DNA from: Arthrobacter sp. zg-Y20
Lineage (GTDB): Bacteria > Actinomycetota > Actinomycetes > Actinomycetales > Micrococcaceae
Assembly (NCBI RefSeq): GCF_030142075.1
Contig: NZ_CP126241.1
Span: 558,001 to 622,000, forward strand
DNA: 64,000 nt
Direction: 5' to 3'
The notes beneath the pieces are model-generated. The model did not search any database and had not been told where the DNA came from. It was given only the letters and a program-made list of their open reading frames with translations. Positions within the stretch are counted from its first letter, which is position 1, and the number at the start of each line of letters is the position of its first letter. Below, one piece after another: positions 27,809-36,147 of the stretch. A program made the translations under genes and the position numbers.

Positions 27809-29434
27809 CTACTGCTGGGTGCCAGCCCCGGCCCAGGCCTTGGCATAGAACCGCGGGGAAAGTGACTCCAGCAGCTCCGTGTAGGCCTCCTGGCCCATGG
27901 CCTGCGCCGAGCTCCCGGGAACCTCCGTGGCGAAGGCCGATACGCCCAGTCCGGCCTCTCCGCGCTCGAGGGTGAGGCCTGCTGCCTCCAGGATGGTGGG
28001 GTACATGTTCAGCTGGTCAGAGCCGGCGCGCAGCGTACTGTTCGCCGGCGTCTCGCCCGGAACCCAGATCCGGTTGAAGATGGTCCGGTTCTCGTGGTCG
28101 TCCAGCTGCTCGTGGAAAGCGTCCCCGGCACTCATGTGCTTGAGGTGGTCGCCCATGATCACCACTGCGGTGTCGTCGAGGTAGCCCTGCTCCTTCATGT
28201 ACCCGATGAATGAGGCCACCTGGGTCATGGAGCAGGAGAAGACCGACGTGACCTCGCTGTCCGTGTCCACGTCGCAGTAGTCGTAGATGTGCACCGGTTC
28301 GTGCGTGTCCAGCGTCAGCATGGTGAGGTTGAACGGCCGGCCCGTCTTCTCAGCTTCGGCGTGGAGGTCGTCCAGGGTGTCCCTGGCATGGGCCATCAGG
28401 CGTTGGTCGCTCAAGCCCCAGTCCTTGCGGAAGTTTTCCTCCGGTTCGCCGGCAGCCCGCCAATCGGAGAGGCCCTTGACCGCGGAATAACCGTGGCTGT
28501 ACAGGAAGGTGTCCTTGGCCGCGAAAGAAGGATTGGCGCCGCCCAGGAAGACGTTGGTGTAGCCCTGCTCGTCCAGGACGTCGCCCACGCAGGTGGCACC
28601 GCCCAGGTACGTTTCGGCCCCCTCATCGATCCCGTTGTCGGTGGCACTTCCTCCGCCTGCCCCGTTGCCCTTCAGGGGGATGCCGCACTGGGTGGACGCG
28701 AGGCCGGCCATGGTCCATCCGCCGCCTTCGTACTGCTGGAAATCGGCCACGGTCTGCCAGCCCTCTTCGGCCTTCGTGGCTTCTTTCAGGGGCGCGAACG
28801 CGTCCTTTTCAAAAAGCTGGTCGTCCTCCAGGGTCGCTTCGCCGGATTCGAGGTAGATGACCACAAGGTTGCGCTTCTGATCCGCGCTGGTGACCGTGGG
28901 CTCCACGTAGTAGTCACCGACGTCGTACTTGGAGTTCGCCGCCTTGATGTAGTCGCCCAAACCCACGGTGGTAGCGAAGGCGGTGGTACCGGCAAGGACC
29001 ACCGCGGCCACCAGGAGCGTGGAGAGGGGCCGCATGAACGGCTGCGTGCCACGGGAGTCCGGGTTGCCGTTGCGGAGGCGACGGCGGCGCCTCGAGGAGC
29101 GCCACAGGGCGATGGCGACGGTGATCAGGAGGGGGACAACACCGATGCCCAGGATGCCGATCCATACAATGGCCCCGCCGCCGCCGTCGGTCTCCACGGA
29201 AACGAGGTTCATGAGCATCTGCCCGACGGAGATTTCACCCCAGAAGAAGCGGATGCCCACGGCGGCGATGAGCGCCGCCAGTCCAAGCCAGATCAGGGCA
29301 TAAACCAGGATATGTGCCGCGACGAGGCCAACCCGTCGTGTCACATAGAGAATCCGGCCAGACATGCCCACACCTCGCGTTCCAGATGCCCGCTTCCGCG
29401 GGCCACCCTTGACACCCGACCCTTTGCCGGACAC
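27809..29434 (-). CDS. LTA synthase/phosphoglycerol transferase-like sulfatase-fold membrane enzyme
   Basis: The 541-residue protein has three or four N-terminal transmembrane helices (about 30-60, 85-112, 137-158) and an extracytoplasmic sulfatase-superfamily domain. Landmarks: YLESGEATLED with metal Glu near 196 and probable catalytic Thr near 201, and VIMGDHLKHM as the distal metal site. This is the layout of LtaS/OpgB enzymes, which transfer phosphoglycerol from phosphatidylglycerol to a glycan or polymer. The acceptor here is unknown. Start is GTG 29434, with ATG 29365 an alternative. It is divergent from the histidine phosphatase gene. Confidence 0.82.
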   Translation of the reverse strand: MSGKGSGVKGGPRKRASGTRGVGMSGRILYVTRRVGLVAAHILVYALIWLGLAALIAAVGIRFFWGEISVGQMLMNLVSVETDGGGGAIVWIGILGIGVVPLLITVAIALWRSSRRRRRLRNGNPDSRGTQPFMRPLSTLLVAAVVLAGTTAFATTVGLGDYIKAANSKYDVGDYYVEPTVTSADQKRNLVVIYLESGEATLEDDQLFEKDAFAPLKEATKAEEGWQTVADFQQYEGGGWTMAGLASTQCGIPLKGNGAGGGSATDNGIDEGAETYLGGATCVGDVLDEQGYTNVFLGGANPSFAAKDTFLYSHGYSAVKGLSDWRAAGEPEENFRKDWGLSDQRLMAHARDTLDDLHAEAEKTGRPFNLTMLTLDTHEPVHIYDYCDVDTDSEVTSVFSCSMTQVASFIGYMKEQGYLDDTAVVIMGDHLKHMSAGDAFHEQLDDHENRTIFNRIWVPGETPANSTLRAGSDQLNMYPTILEAAGLTLERGEAGLGVSAFATEVPGSSAQAMGQEAYTELLESLSPRFYAKAWAGAGTQQ

Positions 29435-29552
29435 TGAATCTTATTGCCACGGCGGTTCCCATTCAACTCCTGCCCGGTTGCGGTTAGGCAACCGCCCCGG
29501 CCTTTAGGATGTACTAGCGCAAAATAGTCGTCCCACCTATCAGGAGCCCTCC

Positions 29553-30377
29553 ATGGTCATGCCCCGGAACCTCTTCCTCGTTCGCCACGGACAGAGTGAA
29601 GCGAATGTGATGCAGCGGGCAGCCAAGGCCGGGGACCCGAGCCTGTATACCGAAGAGACGATGACCGTCCCGGACCGCTCCTGGCGGCTCACGGACCTCG
29701 GCGTGCAGCAGGCAAAGGTCGCCGGAGCATGGATCGCGGAACAGAATGTCCAGTTCGACCGCGCCATGGTCTCGGTCTACACCCGGACCCGCGAGACCGC
29801 CGCCCATCTGGGGCTGGATGTGCGCTGGGAGGAGAACCGGGTGATCCGTGAGCGTTCCTGGGGCGAGATAGGGTCCATGTCGAAGCAGGATTTCGCGCAG
29901 AAGTATTCGCAGAATGCTGCGTACCGCGACAGCGACCCGCTGTACTGGGCCCCTCCGGCGGGGGAATCCATTGCCAACGTCGCCGAGAACCGTGTCCGGA
30001 ACATCCTCAGCACCCTGCACCGGGAAAACGCCCGGGACAATGTCCTGCTGGTGACCCACGGAGAATTCATGTGGGCCACGCGCTTGGTCCTGGAACGCTG
30101 GAGCGATGAAGAGTTCCTGAAACGGGATGCCGACAAGGAGCAGCTGATCCACAACTGCACTGTCCTGCAGTACACCAGCACCGAACCGGACAACCGCAAC
30201 AATGTCCGTGAAAAGCTCAACTGGGTCCGCCGCTGCTGGCCGGTGTGCGTCGACGGCGAGTGGACCATGTTTGTCGGCGAATGGGAGGAGTTTGACCGGA
30301 AGTACTTCACGGGGGAGGAGCTGATGGAACGCGCAGAAGCGAACCGGCATTTCCTCCTGGGCTCCTTCGGGAACTGA
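29553..30377 (+). CDS. histidine phosphatase family protein
   Basis: Phosphoglycerate-mutase-fold phosphatase of 274 residues with the RHG motif FLVRHGQSEAN (catalytic His12), second-site region TRTRETA, the acid/base Glu region RERSWGEI, and LVTHGEFMW carrying the second His. The 30-40-residue insert after the first motif (AAKAGDPSLYTEETMTVPDRS) is typical of a bacterial subgroup of unknown substrate. ATG 29553 has CAGGAG nine bases upstream. It ends before a strong GAAA-loop hairpin. Confidence 0.88.
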   Translation: MVMPRNLFLVRHGQSEANVMQRAAKAGDPSLYTEETMTVPDRSWRLTDLGVQQAKVAGAWIAEQNVQFDRAMVSVYTRTRETAAHLGLDVRWEENRVIRERSWGEIGSMSKQDFAQKYSQNAAYRDSDPLYWAPPAGESIANVAENRVRNILSTLHRENARDNVLLVTHGEFMWATRLVLERWSDEEFLKRDADKEQLIHNCTVLQYTSTEPDNRNNVREKLNWVRRCWPVCVDGEWTMFVGEWEEFDRKYFTGEELMERAEANRHFLLGSFGN

Positions 30378-30445
30378 CCCAGCCGGCTACGTTCCCTTCC
30401 CGGCAGCGGGTGCAGTGCGGACACACAACAGTCAGCCAGCACAGA

Positions 30446-30479
30446 ACGACGGCGCCTCCCGAAAGGGGGGCGCCGTCGT
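30446..30479 (+). terminator. GAAA-tetraloop hairpin
   Basis: A 15-bp stem (30446-30460 with 30465-30479, one G-T) capped by GAAA lies between convergent genes. It can serve both directions. Confidence 0.8.
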
Positions 30480-30507
30480 CGTTGGGATTCCCGGAGCTGG
30501 CCGCGGA

Positions 30508-31116
30508 CTAAGGAGCCAGACCGGCCTTCTGCTGCAGCCGGTACTGTTTCATCATCTTGAAGTACCCCGGAACCGGTGTCAGGTAGAGCTGCACCGCGGC
30601 CAAAACCAGCGCCAGGATTCCCCACCAGGCCAGGAGGTTTGTCAGAGTCACGAGGCTCACCACATGGAGCGCGGCATAGATGGTCAGCACAATCCGGGCC
30701 CAGTTGCGGCCCTTCCGGACAAAAACGGCAGTGAGTACGTTAACGGCAAGGCAGATAACGCCCATCGCGATCAGCAGGACAAGGCCTACCGCCACGGCGG
30801 GGTCATCTGCCCGGGCGCCGGCATCGTTGACCGTTGCATAGAACACCGCAATGTTGACGGGAATGGCCACCACGGTCAGCACCAGGGCAACGATCTGCAA
30901 CCAGAAGGACGAGTCCACCTGCTTCGGCCGCTGCGGCATAACCGGGGTCCCCGGAGCACCGGGGGCACCATAGGCTCCGGGAGCACCATAGGCGCCCGAG
31001 GCTCCCGGCATGCCCTGAGGAGCACCCATCGGTCCAGGCGGCACCGGCGGCGAAGCCGGCTCCGGCGCCGGCGGATAGGCATTGAAGCCGTTGTTGTTTT
31101 CCTGCTGTCCTTGCAT
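30508..31116 (-). CDS. Pro/Gly/Ala-rich four-helix membrane protein
   Basis: A 202-residue protein with a cytoplasmic, proline-rich N-terminus (about 15-60) containing AYGAPG repeats, followed by four hydrophobic helices (near SFWLQIVALVLTVV, AVAVGLVLLIAMGVI, RIVLTIYAALHVVSL and WWGILALVLAAVQLYL). No function is recognised; the layout resembles small actinobacterial membrane proteins with disordered tails. ATG 31116 is chosen because GGGGGGAAAG precedes it. Confidence 0.75.
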   Translation of the reverse strand: MQGQQENNNGFNAYPPAPEPASPPVPPGPMGAPQGMPGASGAYGAPGAYGAPGAPGTPVMPQRPKQVDSSFWLQIVALVLTVVAIPVNIAVFYATVNDAGARADDPAVAVGLVLLIAMGVICLAVNVLTAVFVRKGRNWARIVLTIYAALHVVSLVTLTNLLAWWGILALVLAAVQLYLTPVPGYFKMMKQYRLQQKAGLAP

Positions 31117-31191
31117 CTTTCCCCCCATATGAGATGGTCGTGCGGCGGGACCGCCGCATTATGTCTACCCGGCACCGGCCGGGAGGTCCTG

Positions 31192-31782
31192 CTAGGGCAT
31201 CTTGAAATGCGCGACGTCCTCGCGCTCGCTGTCGGACAGGATCAGGGTGTGCGGTCCGTCCTCGACGTCGAAGGTGAGGTAACCGGTTACCTCTTCCCCG
31301 GCGGCAACGCCGTCGGCCCACAGGGTGCCTTCGTCAATGTATAGAGCTTCGGCCGCATTGAAGCGGCCTTCCGAGTCCATGAAGGTGAAATTGGTGGAAC
31401 GGGCGTCAGTAACGCCTTCTTCCGTTTTCCAGATGACCTGAACCCTTTGGAAGCCCTTTTCCGGCATGGTGGTGCTGCTCCGGGCTGCCACGGATTCGGC
31501 TTCCTCGACGGCGACGACCGTGACGCTCGCTACGTTGCCCTTGCTCATGGGCACGGTGACGGTGTCGCCAATGTTGTTGACGTCAATGTCGGCTGCCTGC
31601 GTCGAGGTGTTCCGTGAGGGCGTTTGTGCCGTATCGCCGGCGTCCGCCGATGATTCGGCTGACGGACCGCCCGAACCCCCGGCCGAGTCACCGCCCGGAT
31701 TCCCGGCCGAGCAGGAGGCGAGGGACAGGCCCAGGGCCACGGCCGCTGCGGGCAGCAGCAGGCGTTTGGGGAACAACGGCAT
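31192..31782 (-). CDS. DUF4352-type lipoprotein
   Basis: A 196-residue secreted lipoprotein: KR-containing n-region, hydrophobic core and lipobox LASC, so lipidation at the Cys near residue 24. A Ser/Gly/Ala linker follows, then a beta-sandwich domain with the DUF4352/immunoglobulin-like pattern (VASVTVVAVE, GFQRVQVIWKTEEG, FMDSEGR, GYLTFDV). Proteins of this type sit on the outer membrane face; ligand unknown. ATG 31782 has AGAGG six bases upstream. It shares orientation with the membrane-protein gene 75 bp downstream. Confidence 0.8.
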   Translation of the reverse strand: MPLFPKRLLLPAAAVALGLSLASCSAGNPGGDSAGGSGGPSAESSADAGDTAQTPSRNTSTQAADIDVNNIGDTVTVPMSKGNVASVTVVAVEEAESVAARSSTTMPEKGFQRVQVIWKTEEGVTDARSTNFTFMDSEGRFNAAEALYIDEGTLWADGVAAGEEVTGYLTFDVEDGPHTLILSDSEREDVAHFKMP

Positions 31783-31894
31783 CGGCAACCTCTTTCGTAA
31801 GGAATTTACGCAGGGGGTACCTGGTGCTCATTCCCCCCGGCAGAGCTGAACCCTGTCCCAAGAAGGCGGGTTCAACCACGAAGAATACCGCACA

Positions 31895-31950
31895 CAAAAA
31901 CGGCCGGGCGCCGGAAGGGGATTGCCATCCCGTCCCGGCACCCGGCCGTT
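31895..31950 (-). terminator. terminator of the ribonucleoside operon
   Basis: On the minus strand a 16-bp stem (31935-31950 with 31899-31914, one G-U) with a 20-base loop is followed by a T-run (31900-31896), 14 bp after the ribokinase stop. Confidence 0.82.
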
Positions 31951-31963
31951 GGCAGCAGCAGCC

Positions 31964-32878
31964 TCAGCCGGCCAGCTCCAGCAGTGCGGAGTAGGAGGAC
32001 TGTGCTCCCTCCCGGGTGGCTGCCAGCGCTCCGGCGCGGGCAGCGAAGGTAGCCGCCTCCGCCAGTGAATCGCCCGCTGCCAGCCGGGCGGCGGTGGCTG
32101 CGGTGAAGGCATCACCGCAGCCGGTCGTGTCCACCGCAGTGACCCGGGTGGGGGCCACAGCGAGTATCCGCTCGCTTCCGGCTGCCGTCCCGTCCAGCAC
32201 GACGGCGCCGTCCGCACCCAGGGTGATGATCGTCCGCCGCACGCCGAGCGCACCCAGCGCGGTGATGACCTCTTCCCAGTCCGCGGCCGGATCGGCAAGG
32301 CCCGTCACGAGGGCCGCTTCATGGGTGTTGAGCAGCAGTACGTCCGTCAGGGCCAGCAGCTCCGCGGGAACTTCCTGGTACGGGGAGAGGTTCAGGAGCA
32401 CCTGCGCTCCGGCCTGCTGCCCGGCCCGGGCAGCAGCGGCAACCGCTTCGAGCGGAACCTCCAGGCTGAGGGTCAGCACTGCGGCACCGTCGAACAGGTC
32501 CGCCGGAAGCTCGGCGCCGGTGACCGTGCCGTTGGCACCCGGGGAAACGATGATGGTGTTCTCTCCGGCGGCGTCCACCACGATCATGGCTGTGCCCGTC
32601 GCAGTGCCGGTGCGGCGCAGGACGCGGGAAGCGTCCACACCGGCACCGGCGGCGGCCTTCAGCAGCAGGTCCCCGTGCCCGTCGGCACCGACGGCGCCGA
32701 ACAGCCGGACATCGGCGCCCAGGATCGCTGCGGCGGCGGCCTGGTTGGCGCTCTTGCCGCCGGGCACAATCACCAGCTCCGAACCGTTGAGGGTTTCCCC
32801 GGGGGAGGGAAAACGGTCAGTACGCACGGTCAGGTCAGCGTTCAGCGACCCTACAACTACAACTTTTCCGGCAGGCAT
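31964..32878 (-). CDS. rbsK: ribokinase (PfkB family)
   Basis: Phosphorylates ribose to ribose-5-phosphate. The 304 residues show the PfkB signatures: GSLNADL and PGGKSANQAAAAAILGA near the N-terminus, NTHEAALVTG in the middle, and DTTGCGDAFTAA carrying the catalytic Asp near residue 250. ATG 32878 is the family-consistent start. It is the last gene of a three-gene unit with a nucleoside hydrolase and a transporter, so its substrate is probably ribose released from nucleosides. Confidence 0.9.
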   Translation of the reverse strand: MPAGKVVVVGSLNADLTVRTDRFPSPGETLNGSELVIVPGGKSANQAAAAAILGADVRLFGAVGADGHGDLLLKAAAGAGVDASRVLRRTGTATGTAMIVVDAAGENTIIVSPGANGTVTGAELPADLFDGAAVLTLSLEVPLEAVAAAARAGQQAGAQVLLNLSPYQEVPAELLALTDVLLLNTHEAALVTGLADPAADWEEVITALGALGVRRTIITLGADGAVVLDGTAAGSERILAVAPTRVTAVDTTGCGDAFTAATAARLAAGDSLAEAATFAARAGALAATREGAQSSYSALLELAG

Positions 32879-32912
32879 GCGGGGAATTCTCCTTGACGAG
32901 GGCGGGCGGGGT

Positions 32913-34337
32913 TCAGCGGGCGGCCGGCGCGGCGGCAGCCACTTCGGCAGCGGCCGGCTTGGGGATAAGGAAGGACGCAGCCAGGGCCAGGACGAGGATG
33001 ACCAGACCGGCAACAATACCGCCGTAGTAGCCGCCGGCCCCGCCGTCGGCCGGTGTGGCGGCGGTCTTCACCGCGTAGATCACGGCGAAGCTCAGGCCTG
33101 CGCCCAGATTGAAGGCGCCGGCGTTGAGGCCGGGCAGGAAGCCCGGGTTTTCCTTTGGGGAGAGCACAATGCCCAGGCCGTTGAGCATGATGTTGCCGAT
33201 GCCCGCGTAGGTGATGCCGATCAGTACCGAGACGCCGAGCAGGCCTGCCTTGGAATCGCTGCCGACCACCAGCAGCACCAGCGCCAGTGCGATCACGGAG
33301 CCGATCATGCCGATCCGCAGGACCTTGCCGTAACCCCAGCTGGCTGCCAGGCGGCCGGCAATGGGGCCGAGAACCAGGCCGGCAATGGCGTACGGGGTGA
33401 GGGTCCACCAGGCGGACTCCTCGGCGCCCATGCCGAACCCGATTGCGCCGTCCTGCGCCAGGGCAGGCAGGATGCCGTTCATGATGGCAAACACGCCGGT
33501 CATGGTGAGCAGCGTGGTCAGCAGCAGCGCCCAGGTGGACCGCCGTTTCAGCAGGTAGGTGGCCACCAGCGGCTGTTCCGTGCGGTTTTCCACCTTCCAG
33601 AACACTGCGAAGGCCACGACGGCAACGGCCATCAGCCCGATCACCAGCGGCCAGTTGGCTGCGGCCAGCTTGCCCGCTTCGTTGAATGCGGTGAGCAGGG
33701 TACCCACGGAGATGACCAGGGGCACCACACCGACCCAGTCCATCTTTTCCTTCTTCTCGGCCCGGGATTCCGGTGCCAGGAAAAGCAGAAGGGCGGTGGC
33801 GACGGCGCCCACGGCGGCCATGGCCCAGAACACCGAGGAGAAGCCGTGGTTTTGCGCCAGATAGCCGCCCGCCACGGCGTCGATGCCGGCAATGCCGCCG
33901 TTGACGGCGGTGATGACGCCCATCAGGGTGCCGTACAGCTTCGCGTCGCGGATTTCCACGCGAAGCATGATCAGCGTCAGCGGCACCACGGGCCCGGAGA
34001 CGCCCTGGATCAGGCGGGCCAGGAAGAGGACTTCAATGTTCGGGGCCAGGGCAGCCACCACGGAACCGAGGGTCAGGACCACCAGCATCCCGGACAGGAC
34101 TTTCTTGCGCCCGATGATGTCGCCGAGCCGGGGCAGGAACAGGGAGAAGAGGGCGGCGGCGGTGAAGAACGCCGTCTGGGTCAGGCCGACGGCGGCGGAG
34201 GTGGTGTCCAGTTCCTCTTCGATAGTGACCAGGGCCGGCGAGAGCATTGAAGCGTTGAGCTGGAACGCCACGCAGGCGGCCAGCAGTGCGGCCATGAGGG
34301 CGCCGACGTTGACCCGGCGGCGGGCGATTTCACTCAC
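32913..34337 (-). CDS. MFS transporter, probable nucleoside/ribose uptake
   Basis: A 474-residue major-facilitator protein with 12-14 hydrophobic segments and the motif-A-like loop PRLGDIIGRKKVL after helix 2. The sequence is of the drug/H+ antiporter-2-like class, but its place between nucleoside hydrolase and ribokinase points to import of nucleosides or ribose. The GTG start overlaps the hydrolase stop by four bases (GTGA, 34334-34337), so the two are coupled. Substrate assignment is inference from context. Confidence 0.85.
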   Translation of the reverse strand: MSEIARRRVNVGALMAALLAACVAFQLNASMLSPALVTIEEELDTTSAAVGLTQTAFFTAAALFSLFLPRLGDIIGRKKVLSGMLVVLTLGSVVAALAPNIEVLFLARLIQGVSGPVVPLTLIMLRVEIRDAKLYGTLMGVITAVNGGIAGIDAVAGGYLAQNHGFSSVFWAMAAVGAVATALLLFLAPESRAEKKEKMDWVGVVPLVISVGTLLTAFNEAGKLAAANWPLVIGLMAVAVVAFAVFWKVENRTEQPLVATYLLKRRSTWALLLTTLLTMTGVFAIMNGILPALAQDGAIGFGMGAEESAWWTLTPYAIAGLVLGPIAGRLAASWGYGKVLRIGMIGSVIALALVLLVVGSDSKAGLLGVSVLIGITYAGIGNIMLNGLGIVLSPKENPGFLPGLNAGAFNLGAGLSFAVIYAVKTAATPADGGAGGYYGGIVAGLVILVLALAASFLIPKPAAAEVAAAAPAAR

Positions 34338-35281
34338 AGGTCGACCTCGCCGATCCGCTCGAGGGCGTCCACGACCAGGTCCCAGAACTTCTGGTGGTCC
34401 AGGTCCACGGCCACTGAGGTGTTGCAGTCTTCGGGGGCCGGCGCGCGGAAGTCTGCCACCGTCATGCCCAGGGTCAGGGTGCCGGTCAGCTCCACATCGA
34501 GCGGCACGCGCCGGGTGGTCATCACCGAGGGGTCGATGACGTAGGCGACAGCGCACGGATCGTGCACCGGCGGGAAATCGAAGCCCTGCGCGTCCTTGTA
34601 GGCGTGGCCGAAGAAGTCCAGCAGTTCGCCGACGAACTTGGCGGGCTTGGTGCCGACGGCAGCGATACGGGCAGCCACCTCGTCCGTGGCCAGGGCCTGG
34701 TGGGTCAGGTCCAGCCCGACCATGGTCAGCGGCCACTTCTCGTTGAAAACTATGTGGGCGGCTTCGGGGTCGATCTTGATGTTGAATTCAGCCACGGCGG
34801 ACCAGTTGCCCACGTGGTAGCCGCCGCCCATCAGGACAACTTCCTTCACGCGTTCGGCCAGGCGGGGTTCCTTGCGCACGGCCAGGGCAATGTTGGTCAG
34901 GCCTGCGGTGGGGACCAGGGTGACAGTGTTCGGCTCGTGCGCCATCACGGTATCGATGATCAGGTCGACGGCGTGCCGGCGGTCCAGTTCGAGGGTGGGC
35001 TCGGGCAGCGCGGGTCCGTCCATGCCGGAATCGCCGTGGATGTCGGGGGCGTTTTCGATGGTGCGGACCAGGGGCCGGTCACAGCCTGCCGCGAAGGGGA
35101 CGCCTGTGATATTTGCGACACGGGCAATCGCCAGCGCGTTGCGTGTCACCTTCTCCAAGGTCTGGTTTCCGACGACGGTTGTCACCGCCAGAAGGTCGAT
35201 CTCCGGGCTGCCGTGGGCCAGCAGCATGGCGACCGCATCATCATGGCCGGGATCGCAGTCCAGGATGATTTTGTGGGGCAT
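34334..35281 (-). CDS. ribonucleoside hydrolase (IunH/Rih family)
   Basis: Hydrolyses the N-glycosidic bond of nucleosides to a free base and ribose. The 315-residue protein carries the Ca-binding DCDPGHDDAVA (8-18), the family pattern VPTAGLTNIALA, VVLMGGGY, EFNIKIDPEAA and the late HDPCAVAYV. First gene of the hydrolase-MFS-ribokinase operon. Whether it is purine- or pyrimidine-preferring cannot be told. Confidence 0.92.
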   Translation of the reverse strand: MPHKIILDCDPGHDDAVAMLLAHGSPEIDLLAVTTVVGNQTLEKVTRNALAIARVANITGVPFAAGCDRPLVRTIENAPDIHGDSGMDGPALPEPTLELDRRHAVDLIIDTVMAHEPNTVTLVPTAGLTNIALAVRKEPRLAERVKEVVLMGGGYHVGNWSAVAEFNIKIDPEAAHIVFNEKWPLTMVGLDLTHQALATDEVAARIAAVGTKPAKFVGELLDFFGHAYKDAQGFDFPPVHDPCAVAYVIDPSVMTTRRVPLDVELTGTLTLGMTVADFRAPAPEDCNTSVAVDLDHQKFWDLVVDALERIGEVDL

Positions 35282-35593
35282 TGCATCTCCGCTTCGTTGG
35301 GGTTCTCCCGCCGGGGCCGAAATCCCGGCGTTGCAGTGCCCCGCTCTGGCACGCCGGCCGGCCCGCAGCGCTGCGGGCGGTCAGTGGAGTGGAGTGGCGT
35401 GCCGCTGCCCGGAGGGCCCCTGGGTGAGGGTGCCGGACAGCGCCGGACCCCCAGTTGGGGCGGGCACTGCATTTAACGATATCGGCGTCCGGAGCCCTAA
35501 ACTCCGCGGTGCTCCGCGGCCGCCGGCCGGCTGTCGGCACGGATTTGCCTCGCTGCAGACCGGTGCCTATCCTTGCCCGCGGCCGCAACGGAA
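35282..35593. other. upstream region of the ribonucleoside operon with an 18-bp palindrome
   Basis: This non-coding stretch holds a perfect 18-bp palindrome, GCCCGCAGCGCTGCGGGC (35361-35378), 80 bp before the hydrolase start: a candidate operator. TTAAAT (minus strand, near 35475) may be a -10 box. Nothing else is recognisable. Confidence 0.4.
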
Positions 35594-35621
35594 CCGGCCG
35601 GCACCCGAAGGTGCCGGCCGG
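35594..35621 (-). terminator. hairpin after the small basic protein gene
   Basis: A perfect 12-bp stem CCGGCCGGCACC/GGTGCCGGCCGG with CGAA loop, 30 bp after the stop at 35651; no T-run. Confidence 0.7.
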
Positions 35622-35650
35622 CCGTGGGTCCAACCGTGGAGCGGCTACGC

Positions 35651-35902
35651 CTACCAGCGGACCTTGCGCTCGCGGGGGCCTTGCCGGGTGGTGTGGGCCC
35701 GGGTGGGCTTGGTGTCCTTGCCCAGGCTCTGCCAGCCGGGCAGGCCGGCTTCAGCCGGGGGAGCAGGACGGTCGCGTCCGTCTCCTCCGAGCTGTGCCTC
35801 GGCCGAAGGGGCCAGGTTGATGTGCAGGTCCGCTGCCTGCCCGGATAATTCCGGTGAAACATGCAGCGGGCTGGTGGTTGCCTTCTTTTTTGGTGCACGC
35901 AT
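35651..35902 (-). CDS. small basic hypothetical protein
   Basis: 83 residues starting MRAPKKKATTSPL and ending GPRERKVRW. Polar, Pro-rich and without transmembrane or known motif. AGGAG eight bases before ATG 35902, isolated position, its own downstream hairpin and normal codon pattern support it as a real gene. It may be co-transcribed with the seven-codon open frame at 36068-36091. No function recognised. Confidence 0.6.
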   Translation of the reverse strand: MRAPKKKATTSPLHVSPELSGQAADLHINLAPSAEAQLGGDGRDRPAPPAEAGLPGWQSLGKDTKPTRAHTTRQGPRERKVRW

Positions 35903-36067
35903 GGTGGTACTCCTGTCACTGGCGCCGTCGACGCCGGCACGGGCCTTCCGCGGGCAGGCCAAAGAGCGTTGCCGCAAGCGGGAAGTGCAGACGGAAGGAC
36001 TCGGAGGCCGCGCCTCAACAAGCTGGAAATGGTTGTCTGCGAAAGTTCGAGAGGGCGCAGCAGCGCG

Positions 36068-36104
36068 CTACTCGAAAGTCAGAATCTTCATGCCCCGGAC
36101 CCTA
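36068..36104 (-). promoter_or_regulatory. possible leaderless promoter and seven-codon leader peptide
   Basis: Reading minus, TAGGGT (36104-36099) is followed after seven bases by ATG and a short frame MKILTFE-stop (36091-36068). The spacing matches leaderless starts seen elsewhere in the window. About 165 bp downstream is the small basic protein gene, so this could be a regulatory leader, or simply chance. Confidence 0.3.
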
Positions 36105-36147
36105 GCAGTGCCGCGCGTGCCGGGGATACCCCCTGCCGTAAAAACCG

